Of a DNA stretch of 29,312 nt, positions 17,167 through 26,694 are shown in pieces. Source of the DNA: Clostridiales bacterium (GTDB taxonomy: Bacteria > Bacillota > Clostridia > Christensenellales > Pumilibacteraceae); assembly GCA_003533505.1 (NCBI GenBank), contig DQGD01000012.1, positions 31,010-60,321 on the forward strand, read 5' to 3'. How positions within the stretch are numbered: the first letter of the stretch is position 1; each line of letters begins with the position of its first letter. A program made the translations under genes and the position numbers. The notes beneath the pieces were generated by a model. That model saw only the letters and a program-made list of their open reading frames with translations, was not told where the DNA came from and did no database searches.

Positions 17167-18271
17167 ATTACATAAAATCACCGTGGGAGAGATTGCGCGC
17201 GGCTATCGCGACAGCGCGGAGGAGGGCGTGTACGGCTTTGGCGGACGGCTGAATATCCGCCCGAAGTATCAGCGCGAGTTCGTGTACGACAATAAGATGC
17301 GCGACGCGGTTATCGACACGATAAGAAGGGGGTTTCCGCTCAATGTGATGTATTGGACGGAGAACGACGACGGCACGTTCGAGGTGCTGGACGGACAGCA
17401 GCGCACGATAAGCTTTTGCAGCTACGTTGCCGGCGATTTTTCCGTGCCCGACGAAAGCGGCAGACCCAAGACGTTCGGCAACCTGACGGAAGCGGAAAAG
17501 AAACAGATTACAGACTATGAAACGCTTGTCTATTTTTGCAGCGGCACGGACAAGGAGAAGCTGGATTGGTTCAGAATAATCAATATCGCAGGCGAAAAAC
17601 TGACCGAGCAGGAGCTACGCAACGCCACCTACACGGGCGAATGGCTGACGGACGCAAAGCGTAAATTCAGTAAGACGAATTGCGTGGCGTATCTGATGGC
17701 GCGCGACTACGTTTCGGGTTCGCCGATTAGGCAGGATTTCCTCGAAACCGCGCTCGCGTGGAAGAGCAAGGGCAAAATCGAGGACTACATGTCGGCGCAT
17801 CAGCACGACCCGACAGCGAACGAGCTGTGGTGCTATTTCAGTGCGGTTATCGAGTGGGCAAAGACCACTTTCCGCGAATATCGCAAGGAAATGAAAGGAC
17901 TCGATTGGGGACGCCTGTACGACGATTTCCACGACAAAATCCTCGACGCGGCGCGACTTGCGGACGAGGTGCGCGAGCTCATGCTTGACGACGAAGTGAC
18001 GAACAAAAAGGGCGTTTATTACTATGTGCTCACGCGTAACGAACGCTATCTTAATCTCCGCGCGTTCACCGAGAAACAGAAGCGCGAAGCTTACGAGCGG
18101 CAGGGCGGCGTTTGCCCGAGGTGCTGCGAGGAGGGGCGGCGGAAGCAGGTCTACGATATTTCGGAAATGGAAGCCGACCACGCGGTGCCGTGGTCAAAGG
18201 GCGGCAAGACGAGCGCGGAAAATTGCGTGATGCTGTGCAGGGAGCACAACAGAATAAAGTCGGATAAATAG
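17156..18271 (+). CDS. DUF262-HNH nuclease, probable restriction partner
   Basis: A 371-residue protein that starts with GTG behind a strong AAGGAGG with 7-nt spacing. The N-terminal DUF262 (GmrSD-N/ParB-like) domain shows PKYQREFVY (38-44) and LDGQQRTIS (DGQQR at 79-83). The C-terminus is a zinc HNH nuclease: C320-P-R-C323, then EADHAVPWSKGG (Asp341, His342), Asn356 and C361-R-E-H364-N. DUF262 proteins with HNH domains occur in type IV (modification-dependent) restriction and other phage-defence systems. The gene overlaps the methyltransferase end by 11 bp, so it most likely belongs to the same system; whether it cuts unmodified or modified DNA cannot be read from sequence. A strong terminator closes the unit. 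Confidence 0.85.
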
Positions 18272-18287
18272 CGCGAAAGACAAGCCG

Positions 18288-18320
18288 AAAAAACGGGCGA
18301 GGAAATCTCGTCCGTTTTTT
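18288..18320 (+). terminator. Terminator of the restriction-modification unit
   Basis: AAAAAACGGGCGAG (18288-18301), loop GAAAT, CTCGTCCGTTTTTT (18307-18320): a 14-bp stem with one wobble, ending in six T. Confidence 0.92.
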
Positions 18321-18442
18321 CATAAATCGAAAGCGGACGGCATAAGATAAATCGAGTCGGAAAAGCGGCGGATAATTCTCGGTACTCAGCGAGGATTTTT
18401 GCCGACCGTTTTGAGAAAATGCGACCGAATCGGAGAAGAAAT

Positions 18443-19930
18443 ATGAAAAAACCGATAAAGACAGTTGCGCTTTTGCTTAGCCTGATATGTGCGATTCCGC
18501 TGTTTGCGGCTTGCGAAAAAAAGCCCGACAAGCCCGAGCGCTCGCGCTATGAAATCACGGCGACCTACGACGAGCAGGCTAAGACGGTGGCGGCGAGCAT
18601 GTCGCTGTCGTACTACAACGCTTCGGAGGCGATACTCGACGAGCTGTGCTTCCACCTGTACCCGGCGGCGTTCCGCGAGGGCGCAAGGTTTTCGCCCGTG
18701 CCCAAGGAAGCCGTGTCCACCGCTTACCCCTCGGGGCTGTCCTACGGCGGCATCGAAACGGGCAAGGTTACGCTCGACGGCGAGGAGGTCAAGGCTGCGA
18801 TAGAGGGCGAGGACGAGGATATTCTCGTCGTTAAAATCGGCGGCGAGGGGCTTTACCCCGGCGAGAGAGCCGCCGTCACGCTCGACTTCAACCTGAAACT
18901 GCCCGAAATCCGCCACCGCTTCGGCTATCAGGGGTCGCGCGTCAACCTCGGCAACTGGTACCCGATAGCGTGTGCGTTCGAGGACGGAAACTTCGTCACC
19001 GACCCGTACTACTCGACGGGCGACCCGTTCTATTCGGACTGCGCCGACTACAAGGTGAGCATAACCGTGCCGGGCGAGCTGACCGTCGCGGCTTCTGGAA
19101 AAGTGACGAGCGCGGAGAACGCCGACGGAACAAAGACGTTTTCCTCCGAAATCGAGGGCGCGCGCGACTATGCAGCCGTCATCGGCGAATTCAAAATGCT
19201 GGGCTCCAAAGTGGGGAATACGGACGTGAACTACTATTACATATCCGACCCCGAGCCCGAAAAGGCGCTGACCGCCGCCGTCGACTCATTGAAAACTTTT
19301 TCGGATAAGTTCGGCGAGTACCCCTACGAGAGCATGTCGAGCGTGGAAACGCAGTTTTTGCAGGGCGGCATGGAGTACCCCGGGCTCGCGATGATTTCCG
19401 ACGCGCTCACGGGCGATATTTACCGCGAAGCGATTATTCACGAAACCGCGCATCAGTGGTGGTACGCCGCCGTCGGCAACGACGAAGTGCGCTATCCCTG
19501 GATGGACGAGGGGCTTACCGAGTTTTCGACGAGCATTTTCTACCGCGAAAACCCCGGCTACAACGTCGACTACCAAAAGCGCATCGCCGACGCGCTGGGC
19601 GCCTACGTCCTGTACTTCGACGCATTCAAGACGGCTAGCTCCGACACTTCGATGACGCGCAAAGTCTGCGAGTACGAGAGCCAATTCGAGTACACCTACA
19701 TGACCTACGTCAAGGGCGAGCTGATGTTCGAGTCGCTAAGAAGCGTAATCGGCGACGAAAAGTTTTTCGCAGGTCTCAAAGACTACTACTCGACCTACAA
19801 GTTCAAAACGGCAAAGCCCGACGACCTTATCGGCTGCATGGAAAAGGCTTCGGGGCGCGAGCTCAAGGGCTTCTTCGATAGCTGGACGGAGGGCAAAGTC
19901 GCGGATTTCGGCGGTCTTAGCGGCAAGTGA
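18443..19930 (+). CDS. M1-family metallopeptidase lipoprotein
   Basis: A 495-residue exported lipoprotein. The start at 18443 is preferred: CGGAGAAG precedes it and the protein opens with a signal peptide, MKKPIKTVALLLSL..., ending in a lipobox LFAAC with Cys24 as lipid site. The zinc site is H333-E-T-A-H337 in IIHETAHQWW, with the third ligand Glu356 in MDEGLTEFS, the HExxH-x18-E spacing of gluzincins. GGMEYPG upstream corresponds to the GAMEN-type exopeptidase loop. It likely acts as an aminopeptidase on the outer face of the membrane, trimming peptides; the substrate is unknown. The amidase gene follows after 68 bp, so the two may be co-expressed. Confidence 0.9.
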   Translation: MKKPIKTVALLLSLICAIPLFAACEKKPDKPERSRYEITATYDEQAKTVAASMSLSYYNASEAILDELCFHLYPAAFREGARFSPVPKEAVSTAYPSGLSYGGIETGKVTLDGEEVKAAIEGEDEDILVVKIGGEGLYPGERAAVTLDFNLKLPEIRHRFGYQGSRVNLGNWYPIACAFEDGNFVTDPYYSTGDPFYSDCADYKVSITVPGELTVAASGKVTSAENADGTKTFSSEIEGARDYAAVIGEFKMLGSKVGNTDVNYYYISDPEPEKALTAAVDSLKTFSDKFGEYPYESMSSVETQFLQGGMEYPGLAMISDALTGDIYREAIIHETAHQWWYAAVGNDEVRYPWMDEGLTEFSTSIFYRENPGYNVDYQKRIADALGAYVLYFDAFKTASSDTSMTRKVCEYESQFEYTYMTYVKGELMFESLRSVIGDEKFFAGLKDYYSTYKFKTAKPDDLIGCMEKASGRELKGFFDSWTEGKVADFGGLSGK

Positions 19931-19998
19931 AAGCCGAGAGATTAAGCGAAATCACAACTTCCCGAAACGGAAATTTCTAAAAGAATAAGGGACGAATT

Positions 19999-20757
19999 AT
20001 GTTTGCGGTGATAAAGAAGAAAACTATAATAGTGTGCCTGGTGCTGGCGGCGGCGATATTTTTGGGGTGCGTAATGCTGGGCTCGGCTTCGTCGGAAACG
20101 TCGGCTGTTCCCAAAGTGGGAAAGACGATAGTAATCGACGCCGGGCACGGCGGTATCGACGGCGGCGTGACGGGCGTAAATTCCGGCGTCAAGGAGTCGG
20201 AAATCAACCTTGCGATTGCAAAGAGCCTTCGGCATTTTCTCGTCCGCAACGGTTACGACGTGGTGATGACGAGGGAAACGCCCGACGGGCTTTACGGCGC
20301 CGCCGACAAGAACAAAAAGCTCGCCGACATGCAGGCGCGGAGGGACGTTATCCGCGCCGCCAATCCCGACCTCGTAATCTCCGTGCACCAGAATTATTAC
20401 CCGAGGAGCGAGATTTCGGGCGCGCAGGTGTTCTACTGCGACGGCAGCGAGCAGTCGCAGGCTGCGGCAGAAAGAATGCAGTCCGTACTCAACCGTGCGC
20501 TCGATTGCGAACGCGCGGCAAAGACGGGCGACTACTATATCCTCAACTGCACCGAGTTTCCCTCGGTAATCGTCGAGTGCGGCTTTTTGTCCAACGCCGC
20601 CGACGAGAAAAAGCTCGTGACCGCCGTCTATCAGGAAAAAGTCGCCTATTCGATTTACTCCGCCGTGTGCGTAATCCTCGGCGAGGGCACGGGCGGCTGT
20701 GAAAAAACCGAAGCGGAGCCGAGCGACAAGTCAAGCCCGACGGCGTTGTATTATTAG
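19999..20757 (+). CDS. N-acetylmuramoyl-L-alanine amidase, CwlD-like
   Basis: A 252-residue protein with an N-terminal membrane anchor (about residues 9-30) and one Amidase_3 domain. The zinc ligands are visible: His50 in IDAGHGG, Glu in KESEINL, His in VISVHQN, and the catalytic Glu in VIVECGFLSN. A single-domain, membrane-anchored amidase of this size matches CwlD, which removes stem peptides during spore-cortex muramic-lactam formation. Its presence hints at sporulation ancestry but is not proof. The tail after residue 232 is Glu/Ser-rich and disordered. The start has AATAAGGGACGAATT before the ATG. Confidence 0.88.
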   Translation: MFAVIKKKTIIVCLVLAAAIFLGCVMLGSASSETSAVPKVGKTIVIDAGHGGIDGGVTGVNSGVKESEINLAIAKSLRHFLVRNGYDVVMTRETPDGLYGAADKNKKLADMQARRDVIRAANPDLVISVHQNYYPRSEISGAQVFYCDGSEQSQAAAERMQSVLNRALDCERAAKTGDYYILNCTEFPSVIVECGFLSNAADEKKLVTAVYQEKVAYSIYSAVCVILGEGTGGCEKTEAEPSDKSSPTALYY

Positions 20758-20861
20758 CTTTATATCGAGGAAAAAACCGCGCGTGATTTCTGTACGCCGC
20801 CGCGCAGCCCAAAAGCAAAAGCGCGCGTTACCGTAAAAATCGCCAAACCGCGCCCAAGTCG

Positions 20862-20890
20862 TTGCATTTTCAGCCAAATTATTATATAAT
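20862..20890 (+). promoter_or_regulatory. Promoter of the tyrA-aro operon
   Basis: TTGCAT (20862-20867), 17 bp, TATAAT (20885-20890). The leader of about 105 nt contains a small GGGCG/CGCCC hairpin near 20945-20958 but no T-box, attenuator or riboswitch signature that I can recognise. Confidence 0.85.
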
Positions 20891-20999
20891 CTAAGAGGAA
20901 AAGTGTTGCGAAAGGAATAGAGGCGGCTTTTCCGTGACGGAATCGGGCGATTGCGCCCGTGACAAATACTGCATAGCGGCGAGAAAAGAGGCGGACTGA

Positions 21000-22034
21000 A
21001 TGCGGAAATTCGGCGTAGCGGGGCTGGGGCTTATAGGAGGCTCGATCGCTTCCGCGCTAAAAAAACAAGGTCACCGTGTAGTCGGAGTCGAGAACGACCC
21101 CGACGTTTCGGCGTTCGCGCTGAGCGGCGGCATAGTCGACGAAATCGGCGGTGTGGAAGCTTTGCGCGGCTCGGAGGCGGTTTTCGTGTGCGTGCCGCTA
21201 GGGGTAACGCGCGAAGCTACCGAAAAAATCATAGCCGCGGTGGGCGACGAAACGCTGGTCACCGACGTCGCTTCGGTAAAGGGCATGATGACGGGCGTGG
21301 GCGGCAGGTTCGTGGGCGGTCACCCCATGGCAGGCACCGAAAAGAGCGGTATCGCGGCGGCGAGGGCGCACCTGTTCGAGAACGCGTTTTATGCCGTAGT
21401 GCCATACGAGAACACGTCCGAAGCGGACGTTAAATATATGTGCGAGCTCGTCCGCAGTTTCGGGGCAAAGCCCGTAGTGATGAGTGCAGCCGAGCACGAC
21501 GGCAGGGTGTCGGAGGTCAGCCACCTGCCGCACATGATTGCCTACGCGCTGACGGGCTACGCGCTGAAAGCCGACGGATTCGCCGGCACGGGCTTTACCG
21601 ATACCACGCGCATTGCCGCTTCCGACCCGGGGCTGTGGACGGACGTGGCGTTTCTCAACCGCGACAACCTTTTGCGCGACATGCGCGGCTACGAAAAGGA
21701 GTTTTCAAAGTACGTTACCGCTCTCGAGAACGGCGACCGCGAGGGGCTGAGAGGGCTGATTGCGGCGGCGAGGGAAAAGCGCGAGGCGTTGACGCTCAGG
21801 CGCGTCTACCAGAACGAGTACACGCTCGACCTCGACGTTAAGGACAGACCGGGCGCAATCGCAAAGGTCAGCGAGTTGCTTGCGGAAAACGGCGTCAACA
21901 TTTCGGGAATACAGATTATAAACTCGCGCGAGGGCGTGGGCGGCGCGTTGAGAATAGCAATCCGCTCGGAAGCCGAGTACGAAGCGGCTAAGCGACTTTT
22001 GAGAGAACCGAACGCAACGGAGGACAAAAAATGA
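21000..22034 (+). CDS. tyrA: Prephenate dehydrogenase with ACT domain
   Basis: A 344-residue enzyme that oxidises prephenate to 4-hydroxyphenylpyruvate, the tyrosine branch. The Rossmann motif GLGLIGGS is at residues 8-15, GGHPMAGTEKSGI carries the catalytic His, and SHLPHMIAYAL is in the helical dimer domain. Residues about 272-340 (YTLDLDVKDRPGAIAKVSELLAENGVNISGI...) are an ACT domain, so feedback inhibition by tyrosine is likely. It is the first gene of the aro operon, and its stop overlaps the aroC start by 4 bp (ATGA). Confidence 0.94.
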   Translation: MRKFGVAGLGLIGGSIASALKKQGHRVVGVENDPDVSAFALSGGIVDEIGGVEALRGSEAVFVCVPLGVTREATEKIIAAVGDETLVTDVASVKGMMTGVGGRFVGGHPMAGTEKSGIAAARAHLFENAFYAVVPYENTSEADVKYMCELVRSFGAKPVVMSAAEHDGRVSEVSHLPHMIAYALTGYALKADGFAGTGFTDTTRIAASDPGLWTDVAFLNRDNLLRDMRGYEKEFSKYVTALENGDREGLRGLIAAAREKREALTLRRVYQNEYTLDLDVKDRPGAIAKVSELLAENGVNISGIQIINSREGVGGALRIAIRSEAEYEAAKRLLREPNATEDKK

Positions 22035-23188
22035 GATTTATCGACGCAGGAGAATCGCACGGCAAAGCGCTCGCGGGAATAATCGAGGGCTTGCCGTCGG
22101 GGCTTAGAATAGACGAGGAATTTATAAACCGCGAGCTCGACCGCAGGCGCTCGGGCTACGGCAGGGGCGGCAGAATGAAAATCGAGTCCGACCATGCGGA
22201 AATACTGTCGGGAGTGCGCGACGGTTACACGCTGGGCTCGCCGCTCGCGTTCGTTATTGAAAACGCCGATTTTCCGAATTGGGAAGGTATAATGGGTGCA
22301 GGGGCTTGCCCCGACAAGGCTTCGCGCGCGGTCACGGCGGTGCGCCCCGGTCATGCCGATTACCCGGGAGCGGTCAAGTACGGCTTCACCGACGCAAGAA
22401 ACGTGCTGGAACGCGCTTCGGCGAGGGAAACCGCGGCGAGAGTGGCGGCAGGCGCGATTGCGAAGCTGTTTTTGCGCGAGCTGGGCATAACCGTGGGCTC
22501 GCACGTCTACCAAATCGGAAGCGTGACAAGCAGCAAAGGGCAGTACTCGGCGGACAAGCTGTCGGGGTATTCCGACCGAAGCCCCGTAAGGTGCATGAAT
22601 CCCGCCGCGGCAAAGGAAATGATGAAGGCAATCGACGAGGCCAAAGCAAACGGCGACACGCTGGGCGGCAAAGTCGAGGTGGTGATTTCCGGCATGCCCG
22701 TCGGGATAGGCTCGTTCGTCCACTACGACCGCAAGCTCGACTACGCGCTCATGGGCGCAATCGGCGGCGTGCAGTCCGTTAAGTCTGTGGGCATAGGATT
22801 GGGCGAGGATTACGCCGGGCTCCCCGGCCGCGAGGCGCACGACGAAATGTACCTGTCGGACGGCAGAATTACGAGAAAGACCAATAACGCCGGGGGAATC
22901 GAGGGCGGCGTGAGCAACGGCGAGGACATCGTAATCCGCGCAACGCTGAAGCCCATTCCCACGGTAATGAAAGGCTTGAACACCGTGGACATCGCGACGG
23001 GCGCGAGCGTGAAGTCCGAGCCGGAGCGCAGCGACGTGTGCGCGGTGCCGGCAGGCGGCGTGGTGCTGGAAGCGGTCGCGGCTATGGCGATTGCCGAAAA
23101 GATTACGGAAACGCTGGGCGGCGACACGATGGACGAGGTGAAAGAACGCATGGATAAAAAGAGGGCGAGCGAATGGAAACTAAGATAA
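22031..23188 (+). CDS. aroC: Chorismate synthase
   Basis: A 385-residue protein that converts EPSP to chorismate using reduced FMN. It opens with FIDAGESHGKALAGIIEGLPSG, the family's first signature, followed by RRRSGYGRGGRM, VRPGHADYPGAVKYG, RNVLERASARETAARVAAGAI and NNAGGIEGGVSNGEDI. The start overlaps tyrA by 4 bp and the end overlaps aroB by 16 bp. Confidence 0.96.
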   Translation: MRFIDAGESHGKALAGIIEGLPSGLRIDEEFINRELDRRRSGYGRGGRMKIESDHAEILSGVRDGYTLGSPLAFVIENADFPNWEGIMGAGACPDKASRAVTAVRPGHADYPGAVKYGFTDARNVLERASARETAARVAAGAIAKLFLRELGITVGSHVYQIGSVTSSKGQYSADKLSGYSDRSPVRCMNPAAAKEMMKAIDEAKANGDTLGGKVEVVISGMPVGIGSFVHYDRKLDYALMGAIGGVQSVKSVGIGLGEDYAGLPGREAHDEMYLSDGRITRKTNNAGGIEGGVSNGEDIVIRATLKPIPTVMKGLNTVDIATGASVKSEPERSDVCAVPAGGVVLEAVAAMAIAEKITETLGGDTMDEVKERMDKKRASEWKLR

Positions 23189-24174
23189 TCGGCGGCGCGA
23201 ACCTCACGCAAAAAATACGCGAAATTACGTCGGACAAGTCGGCGTTCGTCGTTTCCGACTCGAACGTCGCGCTTACCTACGGCTCGCTGTGGCAGGGCGC
23301 AAAACATTATATAATACCGGCAGGCGAGGGCTCGAAAACCCTCGATATGTTCGGAAAAATCGCAAAGGCTATGCTGGATAGCGGCTGCGACCGTCAGACC
23401 ACGGTGGTGGCAATCGGCGGCGGAGTGGTGGGCGACCTCGCCGGTTTCGTCGCGGCAACCTACATGCGCGGAGTGAAGTGGATAAACGTGCCCACGACGT
23501 TGCTCGCGCAGGTGGACAGTAGCGTGGGCGGCAAAACGGCGGTTGACCTCGGCGACTACAAGAACATAATCGGCGCGTTTCACCTGCCCGAAAAAGTGCT
23601 GGTGTCCACGCATTTTCTGTACACGCTGCCCGACCGCGAATGGCTGTGCGGCATGGGCGAGATAATAAAGACGGCTTTTCTCGACCGCAAGGTGTATGAA
23701 ATTCTCGACGGCAGCCCCGAAAAACTGCTCGAGCGCGACGAAGCAGTGCTCGAAGCCTGCGTGCACGAGTGCATAGCCTACAAGCGCGAGCTGACCGCGC
23801 GCGACCTTTACGAGTCGGGACCGAGAAAAGCGCTCAACGTGGGGCACACGATAGGGCACGCGCTGGAAAAGACAGACAAGCACCGTCGTTCGCACGGCGA
23901 ATATGTGCTTATGGGCATGGAAATAGAGTCGTTTGTTTTGGGCGACAGAATGGACTGCGAGCGGCGCAAGGAGATTTCGGCGTTCGTTGCGGAAACGGGC
24001 GTGGACTATCCCGACTTTAACCCCGAGGAAGTCGCCGCCGCGTGCATGAAGGACAAGAAAAACGGCGGCGGCGCGATAAGCGTTATGTTGCCGGACTATG
24101 AGAATACGAGGGAAGTACGACTGTCGTTCGACGAGGTTTTGAGAGGAGTGACCTTATGGAAGTTAAGCCGCTGA
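23173..24174 (+). CDS. aroB: 3-dehydroquinate synthase
   Basis: A 333-residue NAD- and metal-dependent enzyme that closes the ring of DAHP to 3-dehydroquinate. GGGVVGDLAGFVAATYMRG, VPTTLLAQVDSSVGGKTAVD and LNVGHTIGHALE (metal-binding histidines) are in the expected order. It is slightly shorter than the usual 350-360 residues, with a compact N-terminus. It starts inside the end of aroC and runs 19 bp into aroA, so translation is probably coupled. Confidence 0.95.
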   Translation: METKIIGGANLTQKIREITSDKSAFVVSDSNVALTYGSLWQGAKHYIIPAGEGSKTLDMFGKIAKAMLDSGCDRQTTVVAIGGGVVGDLAGFVAATYMRGVKWINVPTTLLAQVDSSVGGKTAVDLGDYKNIIGAFHLPEKVLVSTHFLYTLPDREWLCGMGEIIKTAFLDRKVYEILDGSPEKLLERDEAVLEACVHECIAYKRELTARDLYESGPRKALNVGHTIGHALEKTDKHRRSHGEYVLMGMEIESFVLGDRMDCERRKEISAFVAETGVDYPDFNPEEVAAACMKDKKNGGGAISVMLPDYENTREVRLSFDEVLRGVTLWKLSR

Positions 24175-25409
24175 AAAGCTTTGTAAAGACGCTTGCGCCG
24201 GCGCCCGACAAGAGCGTGACGCACCGCGCGATTATGCTCAATTCCGTGGCGAGGGGCAAAGCCGAAATAACCAACGCGCTGCTCGGCGCCGACTGCATGT
24301 CGACAATCGAGTGCATGCGCGCGATGGGCGCGAAAATCGAAGTGGACGGGAGTCGCGTGCTCGTCGAGGGGGGCGAGGAGCTTAAGCCTGCGGAAATGTA
24401 CGTCGGCAATTCCGGCACCACGCTGCGGCTTCTCACGGGGCTGCTGACGGGCTATCCCGGCAAATTCGTTCTAGACGGCGACGCTTCGATAAGGAAAAGA
24501 CCGATGAAGCGCGTCGTGGAACCGCTGCGCGAAATGGGTGCGAAAATCACGTTTTCCGAGGGCGTGCGCGCGCCGCTGTCCGTCACGGGCGCGAGGCTGA
24601 AAGGCATTTCCTACAATATGCCCGTGGCTTCGGCGCAGGTCAAGAGCGCGATACTGCTCGCCGGGCTCAACGCCGACGGCATAACGACGGTGCACGAAAC
24701 GATACGCTCGCGCAATCACACCGAGCTGATGCTGAAAGCGATGGGCGCGAAAATCTGGATAGAAAACCACGCCACGGCGATAATGCGCGGCACGCTTACC
24801 GCAATCGACGTCGACGTGCCGGGCGATATTTCGTCGGCGGCTTATCCCATGGTGCTGGCAGCGTGTCTCAAAGGCGCGCACGTCACGCTGAAAAACGTGG
24901 GCGTAAACCCCACGCGCACGGGCATAATCACCGTGATGAAGGAGTGCGGCGCGGCGGTGGAGGAGTCGCAGGTGCGTTACGCCGTGGAAAAAATCGCCAC
25001 GCTGGACGTGAGCTACACAGGAAACATGAAGCCGTTTAACATAGGAAGAGAGCTGATTCCCTACCTTATCGACGAAATCCCCGTGCTGGCGGTGCTCGCC
25101 TGCTTCATTGACGGCGAAAGCGTAATCACGGGCGCGGAGGAGCTGAAAGTCAAGGAGAGCAACCGCATCGACACCACCGTCGGCATGCTGAAAGCCATGG
25201 GAGCGGACATTACGGCTACCGACGACGGAATGATTATCCGCGGCGGCAAGGGACTTAAGGGCGGCGCTACAATCGACCCCCGCGGCGACCACCGCATAGC
25301 TATGGCGGCGGCGGTTGCGGCGGCGATGTCCGAGCGCGGCGCGGACATACTCGATCCCGGCTGCGTCGCGGTCAGTTACCCCGATTTCTTCCGCATTCTG
25401 GAGGAGTGA
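24156..25409 (+). CDS. aroA: EPSP synthase (3-phosphoshikimate 1-carboxyvinyltransferase)
   Basis: A 417-residue enzyme that joins PEP to shikimate-3-phosphate. APDKSVTHRAIMLNS is the N-terminal substrate motif. YVGNSGTTLRLLTGLL is the PEP and glyphosate loop in its GNSGTT form, unlike the GNAGTAMRP of E. coli-type enzymes. ASAQVKSAILLAGL, LKVKESNRIDTT and DHRIAMAAAVAA follow in order. The start follows AGGAGTGACCTT and lies within aroB. The stop is one base before aroE. Confidence 0.95.
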   Translation: MEVKPLKSFVKTLAPAPDKSVTHRAIMLNSVARGKAEITNALLGADCMSTIECMRAMGAKIEVDGSRVLVEGGEELKPAEMYVGNSGTTLRLLTGLLTGYPGKFVLDGDASIRKRPMKRVVEPLREMGAKITFSEGVRAPLSVTGARLKGISYNMPVASAQVKSAILLAGLNADGITTVHETIRSRNHTELMLKAMGAKIWIENHATAIMRGTLTAIDVDVPGDISSAAYPMVLAACLKGAHVTLKNVGVNPTRTGIITVMKECGAAVEESQVRYAVEKIATLDVSYTGNMKPFNIGRELIPYLIDEIPVLAVLACFIDGESVITGAEELKVKESNRIDTTVGMLKAMGADITATDDGMIIRGGKGLKGGATIDPRGDHRIAMAAAVAAAMSERGADILDPGCVAVSYPDFFRILEE

Positions 25410-25410
25410 C

Positions 25411-26223
25411 ATGAAGAGAAAACTCGCGCTTATCGGCAAGGATATATCGTATTCGCTGTCGCCGATGATTCACGGCGAAATCTTCCGCGAAATGGACTAC
25501 GACGCGACCTACGAGCTGTTTTCGGTAGACGTAGCCGAGCTCCCGATGCTCGTCGAAAAACTGAAATCGGAGTACGTCGGCTTCAACGTTACCAAACCGC
25601 ACAAGCAGAACATACTGCCGTTTCTGGACGACTGCGACCTTAAATCGGTGAATACGGTGCGCGTCGACGGCGACAAGCTTCACGGGGCTTCCACCGACGG
25701 CTACGGCTTCTCGCGCGACCTTAAGATTCGCTTCGGCGAGAAGATAAAGGGCACCGCGCTGGTGCTGGGCGCAGGCGGCGTGGCGAGAGTGATTGCCCCG
25801 GAGCTTAAAAAAATCGGCTTCGACGTGTATATCCGCAACCGCACCGTAAGCAAGGCGGAGGAGCTTGCGGCGGAGCTCGGACTCAAAGTCGCGGACGAGT
25901 CGGTCAAGCCCGACCTTATCGTCAACTGCACGAGCTACGGCTTCAACCGCGGCGAAAACCCTGCGCTTGCCTACGACGAGAACGGGCGCGACAGGTGGGT
26001 TTTCAACGACGCGAGAGTCAAGTGGATGTACGACACAATCTACTCGCCGCCCGTCACGGACTTCCTCGCGAGCTTCCCGTCGGCGGAGCGCGCAAACGGG
26101 CTGGGCATGCTGATTTTGCAGGCAATCGAAGCCGACAGAATCATGTGCGGCTTCGACATCGACGACGACCTCGAAAAAAAACTGTACTGCGACATTATGC
26201 GAAAAATCAAGTCGAGGCTGTAA
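25411..26223 (+). CDS. aroE: Shikimate dehydrogenase
   Basis: A 270-residue NADPH-dependent enzyme that reduces 3-dehydroshikimate. The start at 25411 is chosen because GGAGG precedes it and the protein then begins MKRKLALIGKDISYSLSPMIH, with the SLSP substrate motif in its normal place; longer frames upstream are read-through of aroA DNA. NVTKPHK holds the catalytic lysine (Lys65), NTVRVDGDKLHGASTDGYGF follows, and GAGGVARV is the nucleotide-binding loop. One base separates it from aroA. Confidence 0.95.
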   Translation: MKRKLALIGKDISYSLSPMIHGEIFREMDYDATYELFSVDVAELPMLVEKLKSEYVGFNVTKPHKQNILPFLDDCDLKSVNTVRVDGDKLHGASTDGYGFSRDLKIRFGEKIKGTALVLGAGGVARVIAPELKKIGFDVYIRNRTVSKAEELAAELGLKVADESVKPDLIVNCTSYGFNRGENPALAYDENGRDRWVFNDARVKWMYDTIYSPPVTDFLASFPSAERANGLGMLILQAIEADRIMCGFDIDDDLEKKLYCDIMRKIKSRL

Positions 26224-26265
26224 AAAGCGCGACCGAGTAAATACATTCTCAAGGACAAGACGACT

Positions 26266-26694
26266 ATGAAAAAAATTCTGATACTCAACGGACCTAACCT
26301 CAACATGCTGGGCGTGCGCGAGCCTGCCGTATACGGCGCGCAAACGCTGTCGGACATCGAAAAAACGCTTCGGGCGGAGTTTGAAGGCAAAGCCGAGCTC
26401 GAGTTTTTGCAGTCGAACTCGGAGGGCGCGATTATCGACGCGATTCAGTTTTCCGAAGCCGACGGCATCGCGCTGAACGCAGGCGCGTACACGCACTATT
26501 CCTACGCCATTCACGACGCGATTAAATCGATTGCCGCGCCCGTCGTAGAGGTGCACATCTCCAACATCTACAAGCGCGAGGAGTTTCGCCACAAGTCCGT
26601 CATCGCCGCGGCGTGCACGGGCTCGGTGTGCGGCTTCGGCGCGGACAGCTATTACCTTGCGATAACCGCGCTTCTGCGCAAACTCGAGAAATGA
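26266..26694 (+). CDS. aroQ: Type II 3-dehydroquinate dehydratase
   Basis: A 142-residue protein of the small dodecameric class II dehydroquinases. MKKILILNGPNLNMLGVREPAVYG carries the flexible-loop Arg and the active-site Tyr, QSNSEGAIIDAIQ the middle motif, LNAGAYTHYSYAIHDA the Asn/His residues and VEVHISNIYKREEFRHKSV the catalytic His. It converts 3-dehydroquinate to 3-dehydroshikimate. The stop overlaps the aroK start (ATGA). Confidence 0.96.
   Translation: MKKILILNGPNLNMLGVREPAVYGAQTLSDIEKTLRAEFEGKAELEFLQSNSEGAIIDAIQFSEADGIALNAGAYTHYSYAIHDAIKSIAAPVVEVHISNIYKREEFRHKSVIAAACTGSVCGFGADSYYLAITALLRKLEK

Noticed and set aside
20891..20999. T-box, lysine riboswitch or attenuator in the aro operon leader
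   Set aside because: A stretch GGAATAGAGGCGGC looked suggestive, but there is no T-box TGGNACC core, no terminator and too little length for a lysine riboswitch.
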